64,000 nt of DNA from Helianthus annuus. Taxonomy: Eukaryota; Streptophyta; Magnoliopsida; Asterales; Asteraceae. Below are positions 45,825-59,865 of this stretch, piece by piece. The stretch covers positions 27,548,778 to 27,612,777 of the forward strand of contig NC_035447.2 of NCBI RefSeq assembly GCF_002127325.2. Direction: 5' to 3'. Both the position numbers and the translations under genes were made by a program. Below the pieces are notes generated by a model. That model was given only the letters and a program-made list of their open reading frames with translations. It had not been told where the DNA came from and searched no databases. Each line of letters begins with the position of its first letter. Positions within the stretch are counted from its first letter, which is position 1.

Positions 45825-48800
45825 TGTCACACCCCGAATTTCCACGTGTCACCGGTGGGCCCGGTGGGGGAGTATCGTGACGTAGTTGACACCATCATTG
45901 TCAAACAACACAAATTATAATGCACAGCGGAAGCAAAAGAAATAGATTTATTTCAACCATCAAATGTAATATTTAAGTATCACAAGTAGTCGAAATAGAT
46001 CCACAGGCGGATCGGAATAAAAAGGAGAAAATTGTTCAACAGATAAATGCATCCCAAAGCTTGCGAGACTCTATGATGCTAAGGAGAAACCAGCCTATTA
46101 CGTATAGCACCTGCACTTAATCTTTTTGGGGAAAATACGTCAGTTTACACTGGTAAATACAATTTAACTGACTCATTTTGAAAAGGTTTTAAAAATTGAT
46201 TTAAATGCTCAAGGCACAAAACATTTTATAACTTGGGAATAATTAATCAAAGTTAAACTTGTAAAAGAATTACATGTTCGTTATGCGTTCAGTCGCCCGA
46301 GTCGTGTCGGGTTTAAGGTTAATTGACACACCACTCAGTATAAGTCCGCGGCGGGAAGCCAACGTTTATACCTTAATAATATGGACCTAATACCGGGTGT
46401 ACGCCTACACCCGGGTGTCAAGGTCGTGGCCATTACTTAAAATGATGCCAAGGATATCCGGGACATGGTCATTAAACTCCCAAAGGCGTAAAAACAAACA
46501 AAACCAATTTTTCAAACGGATCACATTGATAATACCCAACTACTAATGAGTTGGGGTCAATTGCCCGACCAAGCGGTATTTTATATACCGTACCCCCAAG
46601 CCCGTATAAGGGAAAATAAGTTAAAAGTATTTACCTGAGCAAGTATAAACCACAAAAGCAAAAATGCAAGTGTCTTTTACTGGGCTCCTATTCTGGAATG
46701 AAGGTTTATAATAACCTATTAGAATCCTAACGGGTCTTTTAGCATAGCCTAAGCTTAGACCGGTTAGTTTCAAAGAATAAATATGGTTTAATCGCGAGGA
46801 AGGCGAAAACCGAAAAGGAATGTGACTTAGACCCTACAAGCTTGGATACTTGTATTACGTGGGTAAACTAAACACATTCTGGATTTAGAGACTAAGATGT
46901 TACGCTTTGACCCGTTTCGGCTAATGTGCGTAAACTAGTCACATAAGCCGATCCGAACGCGAAAGTGCGTAACGGGTAACCATATAAATCATATACATGT
47001 TTCCTGAGATTATATGCACCAAATATGTTGTAATATCAGTATGGTATGTCCCATTATGCCCCGAATGATTTTAAACTCCAATTTCGCCTCATAAGGGTAT
47101 TTTGGTAATTTTACATAGGCTTAAAAGGTCAAAACGGGAAACCTAAGTCCTCATCCTTAGTTTACTGTTATAATATGAGATTTTACTAAATATCTCAGTG
47201 GGTATTAGACCTTTTGTATAAAAACTAGTTTTGACATATACTATGTCGTAAAAATGCCTAAAAGGCGATTTGGAGCCATTTCCGGTTTTTAAAGGAAAAG
47301 CTGATATTTTTATAATTCCAGAAGGCTCAAAATATTATATTTAACATAATAAATCAGTAGGAAAAGGTTTGGGGTCAAAAGGTTTTGTAAAACTCATTTT
47401 ATGGCCGAAAAGGGCAAAACCGGCATAAGCCGAATTAAGTTTAAAACCTTAAGTTATGCTCAGCCTAAAAATAAATAAAAATCTTTAAAATTCCCAAAAT
47501 ATTATTACATAACAGTGGGTATAAGGTTTTGGCATAAAATCTAAGTTTAAATAGGCTATACGTTAAATACGCTAATTATTTACTAAGAAAGCTTCTAATT
47601 ACGCTAATGAGCATAACTCTTATTCTAGACTTCAAACTGATGTCAAATTTTGGGGACAAGTTTATAATTCAGTAACTAAGATGTCTACCCTTTTACATTT
47701 TTCAAAAATCATGATTTTTAGACATTCGGGCATAAGGGTCAACATATGGGCATTTAACGAAAACATGCATGTGAACAAGATATCTAATGAACCAAGTTGT
47801 ATAATCACAGGAGGATATACTAACATGTTATTAGGTCCAAAAGAAGCTCTAAGGCAATCTTAATCTTGACTAAAACGGGTCAGAACTGAAAGTCAAAGCG
47901 AAAGTCAAACTATGCGACTTTCGGTTCCGAACCGGGTCTAAACAGAAAATTGTCGAGTTGAACATGTTGGAACATGTTCTTACATCATTTACCAAATTAT
48001 ATTAGTGATAAAACAGGTTGCATGCATCCTATATTGCTAATTATAAGTTAATTTGAATTTAAGCGTTCTGTTGACTTTTTATAGTTAACTTTGACTCGAC
48101 AATTAACATGCTTAGAGTGGGAATCTGGAAATACCCTTTTAAGGGTTTGTTACCCACTTAATTACCTACTTAAAGGTATCTTTAATTCATGATTTGACAG
48201 AGCACATTATGATTAATCATGAAGTCAAACCTTAATTACGACGGTTTGACTTTTACTTAATTAACTAAGTTAAAATGGATTAGGGGAGGTTAAGGTTACT
48301 TACAAGGATCCTAAATAGGATTAGGGACCTAATGAAACTTAGTTGATGTCCAGCAAAGCTCCAGAGATGTCTTGAACCAAAGTCCCAAGTAAGCAAGTGA
48401 CAATGGTTACCATTCAAGTCCTTATATAGTGAGCCAAGAGGTCCAAGATTGTGACACACAAGTCTACAATGGTTGGGGGATCATCCCAGGTGTTCCTAGA
48501 GGGCTAAATACTGCCTAGCAAGCCCATGGTTTCGAAATTTTACGTTTTAAGTCAGTGCAACGGGCTGGAAAGGCAGCTGTCCAAAAATTGCTGCCAGCGA
48601 CGGTCTTACGGACCGTAAGCTTAAGGCCTTGCGGTCCGTAAGAACCTCTTGCGGACCGTAAGCTAAAATGGCTATGGTCCGTAACCGACCCTTGCTGAAA
48701 ACGCCCAGGTACCCTCCTTACGGACCGTAAGCTTGGGGCCTTGCGGTCCGTAAGAGGTGGTCAGAGGACAAAAATTTTAAAACTTTTAAGTCTTGACCAT

Positions 48801-49330
48801 GCAACTTTCAAATGTCGAAACATCAGACTTTTACTGCAATGTAGGGTCCACCATTGTCAGGTTTTGCATGCTTGCATGAATATTGATACCTTGGAATCTT
48901 ATGGCAACTTTAATTTGACGGAACATCAAGAATAAGTCCTTGGATTCTCATATTAGTTGGCCAAGGTAATTAACTATTTTGATTCATTCTTATAAGACTT
49001 TTATTTAGCATTATTAGTAGCAACATTCCTGCCAGATCTCGAGTTCACATAAAAGATGGAACTTTATTTATTTGGAAACGACCGGTTATCATATAGGATG
49101 ATTTTCAAAAGATTTAAGGATCTTGGGATTTTATAAAAATTTGGGTCGCTCAGAGGTGATTTAATAACATGTCGCCCTTGGGTCGTTCAGAGGTATTTTT
49201 AAATAACATGACACCCCTTTTAAAAGAAATCCTACCTAATCATCTTTTATTTAATCCGGTTTTTCTGACACGTCTGTCTCTCATGACACGTGTCCTTATT
49301 TTATTGGACAAGAATTTGCGAGGTGTTACA
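45825..49330 (-). repeat. 5' LTR of Tekay copy 2
   Basis: It is 3506 bp with the same landmarks as the 3' LTR shifted by 9,437: TATA box 48429-48420, donor-like GTAAGT 48303-48298, hairpin 46410-46397. It directs transcription leftward. Confidence 0.95.
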
Positions 49331-49990
49331 TATACGATTTGTATAGGCCTATACGTTGTGTTAGGGGTGAATATTTTGACCAATATTTTGGGCCAAGATT
49401 GCTCATCCGGGATATTTAATAGGTTTGATATCCTGAACATATTCCCTACTTATAACTAATCTATTTTCGTACATGTTATTAATGTGATACGGGGACAATC
49501 AAATATGATTAAGTCAAACAGAAGACTCGCTCTTTCTGTTGAAGAATATGACCGTTGGAGTCGTTGACCAAGTTCACAACGTTCATAAAGGAATATTCCG
49601 AGTATCTCTGGGATATCAGATAGTTAGTTAGTTCTTTATCATTATAAATAAGAGGCTGGACAATCGTTTTAGGGGTTACACTCTGCTCACATTTGCTCTC
49701 ACACGCTTACTTGTTTCATTTTGTCGCTATTACACTCACAATCACTCATAATAGAATCTCCTGTACAACCGATCGATCCAGTTCTCGAGTTGTATCTTTT
49801 ATATTGTTTTAATAATATAGATTGTGGTAGACAACTTTTATAGTCGTCTTCTGAGGTTTTGTGATGATCTATATTGATTAAGGGCTTCCTTCGCTAAATC
49901 AAGTGTTCTTCTTCGCTTTATTATCCTTTTGTTCTAAATATCCTGAGCCATAATTGTTTAAAATTTATGTTGCTTAAAACTGTAACCTTC
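49331..49990 (+). repeat. Possible old LTR or solo LTR
   Basis: From about 49356 (TGTGTTAGGGG) the sequence looks like an LTR promoter: TATAAATAAG at about 49646, a TC/CA-rich leader and a T-rich tail. No primer site, coding region or target duplication is found. It might be a Ty1/copia solo LTR, or part of the older repeat that copy 2 entered. Confidence 0.3.
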
Positions 49991-52900
49991 TTTTACAAGT
50001 TACTACAAGTTTATTGTTTTATAGGACATGTTATGGTTAGGTGACATGGTGTTGGCTAGGCTACAAAGTATTAGTTTGGTGATTTCAATTATTAAAGTTT
50101 ATATATATGCCTATATATTGCCTTAGTGGGTTGCTCCCACAATGTAAGACCAATGGTACCCGGATTTCCGACTTGATTTATCATAGATATCAATTTTAAA
50201 AACATGTATCTTCTTCTTCTTTGTCATTGTCATTGTGGAGGCATATACGAGTTATTTGATCGTAAAATGGTAATATTAGTGTCACTTAGATGGTATAAAT
50301 ATTTTGAAATGGAAGAAGACATGTTGTATTCCTACTCAAGTGATTGAGTGTTTAAGCCCATTGTAAATAAATATGTAGATTTAACAGTAAAGCTAAAGAG
50401 TATATAGAGTATATGTTCTAAAAATAATTAGTTATGTGTGTACTAATTCTTCTTCATTTAAATATTTTAAACCCAAATGCGTTTTTTATTATTTGTAATT
50501 AATAATCATCTATTGTCGAGTGAAAAAGTTGAAACCAAAATGCACTTGTTTTTTTTTTCTTTTTAAATTTACATAAACTAAAAGACATGGTTTGAGTGAG
50601 TTACAAAATAACCTATAGAACAAGCCACTGGACTTCGGGAAAAAAAAAAGAAAAAAAAAAAACATTACAACGATGGAACAATTTTTGGAACACGGGTTCA
50701 ACAAACTAATTACTCATGTTGTTGATTAAATGTGTTTTTGTGCCATGATAATTTAGTTTTTACGTCATGACTAGTTTGTGATTAACAAATTAAATACCCA
50801 CATAATTTGTGCATGTCTATACAATTTGTCCTACCCCTAAGCTAGATTGGAGTCAGCATAATTGGTGAATGCAAAAATTGTGGATTTTAATATGTAGATT
50901 TTCTGTGAACTCAAATTTTCTTCTTCATTCTTCATACACTTTGTCTTCCTTTTTTTTTTTTTTTTTGTAATTTCAAAATTATAGTCATGTTTCCACCCTT
51001 TTCCTACAAAAACATCAAACCACATCAAAGTAGCATGCATTGTAGGATTACATAAATATGCATGTTAAGCATATCAAGGGTGTATATAATATGCAAAGAT
51101 CAATAATATTAATACTTGTCCGGGATTTAAGTTTACCTGCAATCCTCTCGCCCTCCTCTAATACCATCATTTCCTCTATGATTGCGGTATACGCCTCGAA
51201 GCTCACAAGTATTCAAGATGGTAGGAATGACTATTGTGGTCAAGCACTCTTTTCCAGCCAAAGCCTAAAGGTCCTCTAAAAATGGCAAAAGGAGGAGCTA
51301 GAGGAGGATATAGGTACACATATTTCATTCAATTTTTTTTTAAATTGGTACGAGGGGAATTATAAGGATGGCGATGATGACACGGATGACGGTGAAGAAG
51401 GCGATGATGAATCTAGTTTATATGCCGTTCTAAGAACACCTTAAATTAGGTGTTTCAAGAATACTCTGGACTATGAAGACTATAACTGTGCTTAAGAACA
51501 TGAAGAACAAAAATTGATGATCACAAAAACATTTTCTTTGTTGCAGTGTCCTTGTTTATTGACATCCACTAAAAAAATCATATCTAAAACGTAAAACAGA
51601 CACATAAATAAATATTTTGTAATGATTTTTTTTTTTTATATTTTCGTTAGCCCAAGGGACTAAACAAATAATGAATCCATTTATTATATCAAATATGCTT
51701 CAAACAAACCGACTAATACAACTAAATTATTCCACAAGTCAAATATGACCAACCCAACCACCAAGAACATGATATCGGTGCTTGAATTAAATTTGAGGAT
51801 GCCCATTTCAATGCATCATAGCTGGATCATTGGACATTATTAGATTTTTTTGGACTCATTAAAAAAAATATAATTATTAAACTATTTTTACTCTAAAATA
51901 CATTTATCAGTACTTTAATTAAACAAATTTTCCACTTTTTTTATGACTTCAACGTAATGGGTTTGCAATATGGCAGGGCTATACATGTTGACATCTTACT
52001 CAGGTTCAAATCCTAGAATAACACTGTTCTTCCGGATTATTGGCATACACTTGTTGGATTCGAACGATCCCTTAGAAGGAACTATTTAGTGTAAAACCAC
52101 TTGACCAACTAGATTATACGTGAAAATTTTATTTAAAATTTAATTTGTAAAATAAATTTTCCACTTGAAAGTTCAAACATATAGCTTCATCAAGTAGAAT
52201 GATAATGATGTTACATTTAAAAAACAATTTTTATCAAAGCTATTTTCGTCAAGTATGACTATTAAAATATATAAATAGAAGCCCATAATAAATAAAAGCT
52301 ATTTTTATCACTAAAATACGGATGTTTCCTTTCTAGGGTTGGAATATGATTGAGGTCTACACTACAACTAGTTTTGTGTTCAGTTTGTGACGCTAAGCTG
52401 AATATTTCTTTACGTCTGTGTTTCAGTTACCTGTATATATTGTTCATAACACGACCTCAATAAAAATTACATTGATTTGACCAATTAAAACAAAACACTA
52501 TCACAGTTTTGCTAAAAAATTAAAAAAAAAAAACATTACCACAGTTTTGCTTAAAAAAACTAAAATGATGGCAAACCGTTATTTTGCATTGAGGGCAAAA
52601 TTGTAATTTGGTAGGACAAAAGAGCGAGTGCAAGGCAGCTAGCTGCCTAGCATGAATAAAATTTAAATTGACTAGTCAGCCAATTAAAAAACACTACCAT
52701 AGTTTTGCTAAAAAAACTAAAATGATGACAAAACGATAGCAAACCTGTAATTTTTAACAAAGGAAAATCATATTTTTTTCAGACCAACAGTGAAGCGTGA
52801 TGCAGCTACTTAACACTATGCCAGTCTACAATGAGAACAAGGATAAAAACTGTTTTTTTTTTTTTTTTACAGCAGAATTTTACTAAAAGCACAGACAAAA

Positions 52901-54141
52901 CTTCAATGGAAAAAATACACTTCAATGAAAAACTGATATATTTATTGAGTTAGTTTTCCACGTTCGATATGTTGGTTTTTATAGAAGATTCTAACATTTT
53001 CTTATCAATCAACTGATAACAAAATGAAAATTAAAAGTGATGATTAATCAATTGTGTGAATTCACTTGAAAATAGATTAGTGGTGTTGATAAATTAGATA
53101 GAGTTTAGGTAGTAAAATATTAGGGGTTCAATCTCTATGATGTACAACTTTAATCCTTTTAAAAAAAATTAATTTTATGAATTTACAGCAACTTGTGATT
53201 TCCTTATAAGACTTTGGGACCAATTGGTCTGGGGTTCGATTTCCACAAAAGGGTTTTTTCCATATTTATTGGGTTTTCTCTTGAATTGGTGTATATGCAT
53301 TATGCTTAATAGAGATGGATATGATCGTGTGGTTCCACTGGTGGTACGATGATACTCCAGTGATCCATCAGTGATCCAAATTTGCCGTTCAAAAAAATGA
53401 AAATTAAGGAAATTCTTTGAAATTAAGTTGAAATATATTATTGTTTTTTTCCTCATGACTTCCACACTTTATGAATCTGATATTTAGGTTATTTGTTCTT
53501 TATTGATTCGATATGGCGAGAGAGTGATTTTTCAGTTATTTATTGAAAAATTATTAAATGTAAATAAACCATCTATTTGTATTTTAACTAAAAACATATT
53601 TTATTATTAATATTTGTATATAAATTATATGTATACATTTGAAAATTAGTTAAATAAGTATTAATTACTCCATAGAAATTATATAGAAGTTGAATGCCAT
53701 AAAATCATTATGTGTTGAATTTTTTGTATTTAGATAATCTTTCGACAACTTAATCATTCTAACCCATGTTGCTTGTCTTTGGACAGAAAGTGGACAGCGT
53801 ATCCAAGCCAATTGACTCTTTAACCACCATAACAAATTACAAAGTATTTAACCACCATAACAAATGACAAAGTATTCGTTCACTCCCGAAGTACAAAATT
53901 ATACATTATACATAGAGTAAATTACAACGTCCTTTTATCTTTATAAAAAATTGTTGTAGATGCTTTTTATCTTTTAAAATTACAAAATTCTGTACGTATT
54001 AAAAATCTTGCATCACATCACATGTCCTTTAACACTAACATGGTTAGCCTTTTCATTTAAAGCTATCTGATAGTTTAGTCTTTTTGTCAATCTAATTAAA
54101 AACAGTTTTATAAATATAAAACACTTAATATATGTACGTAG
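49991..54141. other. AT-rich intergenic DNA
   Basis: No gene is supported. Noted pieces are a short acidic open stretch (NYKDGDDDTDDGEEGDDESS, about 51354-51443) without a start; Pol III B-box-like GGTTCAAATCC near 51994 and GGTTCGATTTCC near 53232, possible SINE relics; the 14-bp palindrome GGCAGCTAGCTGCC (52634-52647); and two similar segments with CATAGTTTTGCTAAAAAAAC near 52500 and 52690. Confidence 0.4.
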
Positions 54142-54445
54142 GTAGAGGATCCTGTACATTAATCCAGAAGTATGAGAAGTGTATTGTAACACTATATATA
54201 ACACCATAAAAACACCGTATAACACGATGTAACACCATATAACACCATATAACAAATATAATACTATATTTTGTCTGATAACATCTCTATGATAGATGTA
54301 TAGTGTTATATATTGTTATATAGTGTTATATAGTGTTATATGGTGTTGTATGGTGTTACATAGTGTTATACGGTGTTTATATGGTGTTATATATAGTGTT
54401 ATAATACACTTCACACACTTCTGAATTAATGTACACTATCTCTAC
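54142..54445. mobile_element. MITE made of GTGTTATA/TATAACAC repeats
   Basis: The TIR GTACATTAATCCAGAAGT with flanking GTAGAG inverts at the right end (ACTTCTGAATTAATGTAC, CTCTAC). The left half is tandem TATAACACCA units, the right half tandem TGGTGTTATA units, so the whole folds back. It ends exactly where the next LTR begins. Confidence 0.75.
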
Positions 54446-55376
54446 TGAAGGGGTATGGTCCCAGACCTGGCGTCAGCACGACCGCGAGTGACCATTACCC
54501 TTATCAAAACCCCCACTAGCTAACAACTCACTTGTGTCCGTGCGGGGATGCGCGAACATAGTGGTTGAATCCAATCTGCCCAATGATGGAAGAGGACTTA
54601 CCTGGAGTATGAGAACGGTATAGTGATGCGGCATGGCACCGCATCTGGTGTATGAAAACGGAAGCGTTCACAGCGATGCGGCCTAGCACCGCATCCAGTG
54701 AACACTTATATCAATACAAGGGAGCTGGATAACAGCAACAGTCACCACGGACGACGATGCGGCTTGGCACCGCATCTCGCGTATTTCTTGATCAAAGAGT
54801 AAGGCGCGGGACATCTACAGGTACCGCAAGCAGCGATGAGGCTCGCACCGCATCCTGTGCACTCAGCAAGTGGGACTGACACCGCAGAGCAAGTAGCACC
54901 AATGGCAGCCGCCTGTCAGGTCTACGTAAACGACAGACTGACGTGGCTTCACCTCCACAGCCGACATGCCTGACACACCTGTAAAGGTGCAGCATGTCGT
55001 CAGTCTATCCATCCACCTCCTCCTTCACTCCTCGGCTATAAATACTAACCCCAAACCAGGTTTGAGGTATCTCTTCACAACTCTCTCACTACTACTACTA
55101 TCACACTTTGCTTCCCAAGCAAATTACTGATTCTCACGCTGGAGAGTGGTAACAAGGAGTACCCCCTCCCCATCCTCCTTGTTACGAGTCACGGTTTATT
55201 TCCTTGTGCAGGAGATCAACCAGCAGGCGATCTAGCCAGCGATCCTCGAGAGGAAGGGATTAACCCTTCTTGACGAGACCAGTGTGTTAACCCCGCCCGG
55301 TTAACCATTGTTTCGTCATTGACGTCCACCGCTACTCTTAGCATTTTTTAACCATCTCTCTCCCTCTCAAAAGATC
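54446..55376 (+). repeat. 5' LTR and leader of the Tat element
   Basis: It starts TGAAGGGGTATGG. Four hairpins of GATGCGG...CCGCATC type lie at 54625-54645, 54675-54695, 54756-54776 and 54835-54854. A TATAAATA box is at 55037-55044. The exact LTR end and primer site could not be placed. The leader runs to the gag ATG at 55377. Confidence 0.6.
55037..55044 (+). promoter_or_regulatory. TATA box of the Tat LTR
   Basis: TATAAATA in CTCGGCTATAAATACTAACC, with a CT-rich start region about 30-50 bp downstream. Confidence 0.6.
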
Positions 55377-57215
55377 ATGTCAGATCGCATAAATAACACT
55401 ACTGGGGATAACCTAAACCCCACCAACCCAGGGAATGTGGGGACCGCTCCCCCAGACCTAAATCCTGGCCATATTGGCACATCAACACAAAGGGGTCCAT
55501 CCTTAACGTTCGGACACGACCTATCACAGTACGCATCTGTGATCCCTCCAGACATGGACCCTCACACCTGGTATGACCAGCAGGCAGCCCTGCTGGCCGC
55601 AACATACAACCGAGCTTGCGCTGAAGCGCAAGTACAAGCCGGGCCTATCCCGGCACCACATACACCTGCGGTTCGTATTTTACAATATGACGGCAGGGCA
55701 CCCTCACGTCCAGCCTCCAGAAGCAGGCGCGAAGACCGCGGATCCTCTTACTGTGAGGTCCGCACAATTAATGAGGACGATTCCTCATATGGGTCTCATA
55801 CCAGAGGCCCAATACAAAGCTGCCTAGGCCCCCAAGGCGATAACAGGCGGCAATCCACAGTCCACCGCGGTTCCGGCATCCAAAGCCGGCTGGGAACGCA
55901 GCCCCAACACGAAGGATATGGCCGCACCCACCCGGGCGACCATACATATTGCGGGGATTCTCATGCCACTAGCAGCAAACCGGGAGGACGGAACTATTCT
56001 CCTCCCACTCACCCCCGAAACACATACCTCCGCGCTGCAAAGCGCCCCGAGAACCAACCCTACAGGCCAAGAGCCGCGGCCGAAAACTCTAAATTCGCCC
56101 CAAGAATCGCACACGCCCATGTCACCGCCACAAAATTCCCATTCAACATTGGGAAATACAACGGTTCGTCCGACCCGAACGATCACATGAACATTTTCAT
56201 GGGCGCAGGGTGCAACGGCAGGTGGGACGAGCCCACCTGGTGTCATTTTTTCCCCCAGACCCTAACGGGTCTGGCCAGGGCTTGGTTTGATTCTTTGCCA
56301 GTAGGATCACTAGCCTCATTTGAGGAACTACATGCAAAGTTCCTCGCATATTTCAGCCAGCAGTGACGTCATGAACGTGATTCAATGGACGTCATGAATA
56401 TCTAGCGCAGGGACGACGAATCTCTCGAAGCATTCGCCGTCCGATACAATAAAGAATGCCTGGAGATAGGCGCCGTGGCTGACCAAATGGCACGTAACCA
56501 CTTCATCAAAGCCGTCAGAGATGAACATATGGTTATGACTATCTCCGGTAAAGACGGCTTGCCGAAGAAATGGGAAGATGTCATGACTGCGGTCAAGACA
56601 TACGCCCAGACTCAGCGGTCCCTTAAACCGCACCTCGCAAAGGCACAGCCCCAAGCGGAAGGCTAAACCTCCCGCTACGAGCCCAAGCGCAACTGGGACA
56701 CAAGGAATCACGGCAGCGATTCCAAACCTTATTTCCCGCGTACCAACCAGTTTGACGCAAGGGCAACAATTAACGCCCAACGGGATAACCGGGCGTCAAA
56801 GAAAGAATCTCGGGACCGCAACTGGACCGAGATCACTAGGTCGCCAAGCGAAGTCCTTCTTACGGACGCGCAGTACCTGCGACCGGCCCAACCAATGAAG
56901 TCCAAGAAAAATCAAGATCTCACTCTCTATTGTGAGTATCACAAGGACTCGGGCCACACAACAAACAACTGCATTAGTCTCTGACTGGAGATTGAGCGAG
57001 CCCTAAAGGAGGGGAAACTGCAGCACTTGTTGCCCGGTGGGCAAAAAGCCACCAAACGCATCACCCCCCATGGCGAGGGCACCTCTTCAGGGAAGAGGAC
57101 CATGTATGTGGCCTCAACCCATATGATCAACGGAGGCAAAGGAAGGCCGCGCAAGGCGGCGAGAAGACCGGACAATGACTGGAAAGACGAGCAAGTCATT
57201 TTCCCAAAAGTCTGA
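55377..57215 (+). pseudogene. gag of the Tat element, in-frame stops
   Basis: The first 329 codons are open (MSDRINNTTGD to FLAYFSQQ) and contain the capsid-like block IGKYNGSSDPNDHMNIFMGA then WFDSLPVGSLASFEELHAKF, typical of Tat gag. The same frame continues through stops at 56364, about 56403, 56664 and about 56982. It includes ECLEIGAVADQMARNHFIKA and a zinc-finger-like CEYHKDSGHTTNNC. Several stops look like C-to-T changes, as expected of methylated repeats. No frameshift occurs in this part. Confidence 0.8.
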
Positions 57216-59865
57216 TGCGGTCCGCGCGACAGGCGCGCCGTCGTTATTACAGGCCAACTAGCTAATTACTGCACCGAGCGATTATTCATCGACCCGGGCA
57301 GTACCTCTGACATCATATATGAGCAGTGCTTCAACCAGTTCGATTAGGAAGACAAAGATCGGTTGCAAGCAGTGGATTACCCGTTGGCCGGGTTCGCAGG
57401 GGAAACTATCTTTCCCCTTGGGCAAATTACTTTTCCTGTGCGCCTCACCAACGGAAGGCACACACGAACAGAAGAGGTAAACTTCATGGTTTTACCTCAT
57501 ACTTCCAAATATGACGTGCTCCTTGGGAGAGAATCCCAAGGCGATTTCAACATGATTACATCTGTACCCCATTCTGCAATCGGTTTCCCAACCGAAACAG
57601 GGGTCGCGATAATTTATGCACGCAGGGAAGTCATGACGTCGGACGAACTGCGTCCGACAAAGATCGCAAGGCCGACCCCCAACAACCAACCAGAAAAATG
57701 GGTCCTCAACGCAAGATACCCAGAACAAAAGGTCACGTTGGGCCACGCTTTGTCCCCCAACACCAGAGAGCACCTGAAACAACTTGTCTTCAGGAACCAA
57801 GATATTTTTACATGGGCACCCGCAGACATGACTGGGTTCCCACGCGAAATCGCGCAACATTTCTTGAATACCTTGCCAGGTATCAAGCCGGTGATCCAAG
57901 GCCAACGCCACCTTGGATCCGTAAAAAACCAGGCGATGCATGAGCAGGTCGAAGAGCTGCTCTCCGCAGGCATCCTGCGGGAAGTCAAATGCCAGACTTG
58001 GTTGTCCAACCCAGTCATGGTAGAGAAACCATCCATGGGCTGGCGCATGTGCGTCGATTATAAAGACCTCAACAAAGCCTGTCCCAAGGATTGTTACGCG
58101 CTTCCGGAAATCGACGAAAAGGTCGATAACCTCGCACCATTTCGATGGAAGTGTTTCCTCGATTGTTACAAAGGCTACCACCAGCTACAGATGGCAATCG
58201 AGGTTGAAGACAAAACGACATTCCGCACCCCTACCGGAAATTACTGCTATAAAAAATGTCGTTTGGGTTGCGTAACGCGGGCGCAACCTATCAAAAACTG
58301 ATGAACGACACTTTCCGCGAGCAAATCAGCAAAAGTGTCGAAATCTACATGGACGACCTAGTCATCATGAGCATGGAAGAGGATACCATGCTCACTGATA
58401 TCGAAAGAACATTCCAAACTCTGCGAAGCGTCAATATGAAGCTCAATCCAGGGAAATGCTCGTTTGGAATGGAAGAAGGCAAATTCCTTGGCTTCATCGT
58501 AACCAAAGATGGATTCAAGATAAACCCAGAAAAAGATCAGGCGATCGAGCGCATGCCATCGCCTTCAACGATGAAAGAGATGCAACGACTAGCCGGCAGG
58601 CTAGCCGCACTAAATAGATTCTTAGCCAACCATACAGCTAAGTCTTATCCTTTCATCAAGACCCTGCAGAACTGTCTAAAGAGAGAACAATTCCAATGGA
58701 CCGCAGAGGCTGAATATGCCTTCCGGGAAATGAAGGAGTGTTTGATATAACTCCCAACTCTAACCGCACCACGCAAAGACAAACCACTCATATTATACCT
58801 ATCCGCCGCAGACAATGCGGTAGGTGCGGTACTAATAGTGGACCGAGAGGGAGTTCAAACACCCATATACTACATCAGCAAGATGCTTAACTACCCGGAG
58901 ACAAGATATTCAATAATGGAAAAGTTGGTACTAGCACTGGTACATGCGTCAAGACGGTTGCGTCGCTACTTCGCAAACCACGTCATCACGGTGTTAACCA
59001 ACTACAGGATCGGCCCGCTCCTATCCAAACCTGACATCTCTTGGAGGTTAGCAAAATGGGCAATTGAGCTGGGTGCACTCACGCTAAACTACAAGCCGCG
59101 CCCCGTAATCAAAGGCTAGGTCCTGGCAGATTTCGTGGCCGAGGTACCGACAAATCGCATCCAAGAATGCGAGGAAGAACAAAACCCTGCATCGCCACCA
59201 CCTTCTTCAGAAATATGGGCACTTTTTACCGATGGCGCGTCCAACGAAGAAGGTGCGGGTGCAGGTCTGCGACTCGTCAGCCCCGATTGCCAAGAGCTTA
59301 CCTATGCAATCCGCCTTGCTTTCAAAAGCACAAATAATGAGGCAGAGTATGAGGCTCTATTGGCAGAGCTACGTCTAGCAGTCAAGCTCGGCGTACAGCA
59401 TCTGGAAGCACACGTCGACTCCTTGTTAGTTGCCGGGCAGGTGCGCGGTGACTATACAGCAAAAGGGGATATCATGATCCTCTACCTCGAGCAAGCCTTG
59501 CAACTAAAATCAAAATTCACTTCCTTCAATATCCGTCATATCAACAGAAGTGAAAACAAATCCGCGGATGCACTGTCAAAACTCGCATCCACCAGTTTCC
59601 AGCACTTGGCAAAGGAGATACGCATTGAAATTCTGCAGAATCCCTCAGTACCCCTGCGCCAAGTCAATGTCATCCAGTACGGAACAACATCTTGGATGAC
59701 ACCAATCATCGCATACTTGCAATCAGGTGTGACTCCCGAAAGCAAGTCAGAGGCACGTAAGTTACAATACAAAGCGTGCCATTATCAAATGGGAGACGGT
59801 ATCCTATACCGTAAATCATACATGGGCCCACTCCTACGCTGCATCGACCCCCAAGATGCCACATA
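57216..59865 (+). pseudogene. Protease, RT and double RNase H region of the Tat element
   Basis: The protease-like motif FIDPGSTSDI is at about 57287, with a stop near 57345. RT runs from about 57830 (MCVDYKDLNKACPKDCYALP); a 1-base loss in an A-run near 58250 shifts the frame, after which SFGLRNAGATYQ and the catalytic YMDD (IYMDDLVIMS) follow. RNase H 1 (ETRYSIMEKLVLALVHASRR) follows stops at 58748 and precedes one at 59117. The second RNase H is ALFTDGASNEEGAGAG with NNEAEYEALLAELRLA. A further frameshift lies near 59865. Not functional. Confidence 0.8.

Larger units (their letters stand above)
36388..49330 (-). mobile_element. Tekay-type Ty3/gypsy retrotransposon, copy 2
   Basis: This is a complete 12.9-kb element in reverse orientation, with exact duplication TATAC (36383-36387 and 49331-49335). 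Both LTRs are 3506 bp and by eye differ at about 17 substitutions (about 0.5%), so it is younger than copy 1. It is a related but distinct subfamily: the LTRs share blocks with copy 1 but are clearly diverged. Its gag-pol carries two frameshifts and an RT deletion, and its extra ORF is mostly deleted. Confidence 0.95.

Noticed and set aside
53175..53465. 96-aa reverse-strand ORF
   Set aside because: It coincides with a repeat-like, B-box-containing stretch and has no recognisable protein features.
54625..54854. Covarying RNA hairpins in the Tat LTR
   Set aside because: The four GATGCGG/CCGCATC stems are constant rather than compensating, and lie upstream of TATA, so they are treated as DNA repeats.
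55824..56246. 140-aa antisense ORF under Tat gag
   Set aside because: It is fully inside the gag frame and GC-rich, where long antisense frames arise by chance. The antisense ORF at 61613 was kept because it has no sense ORF over it and sits where such ORFs are known.
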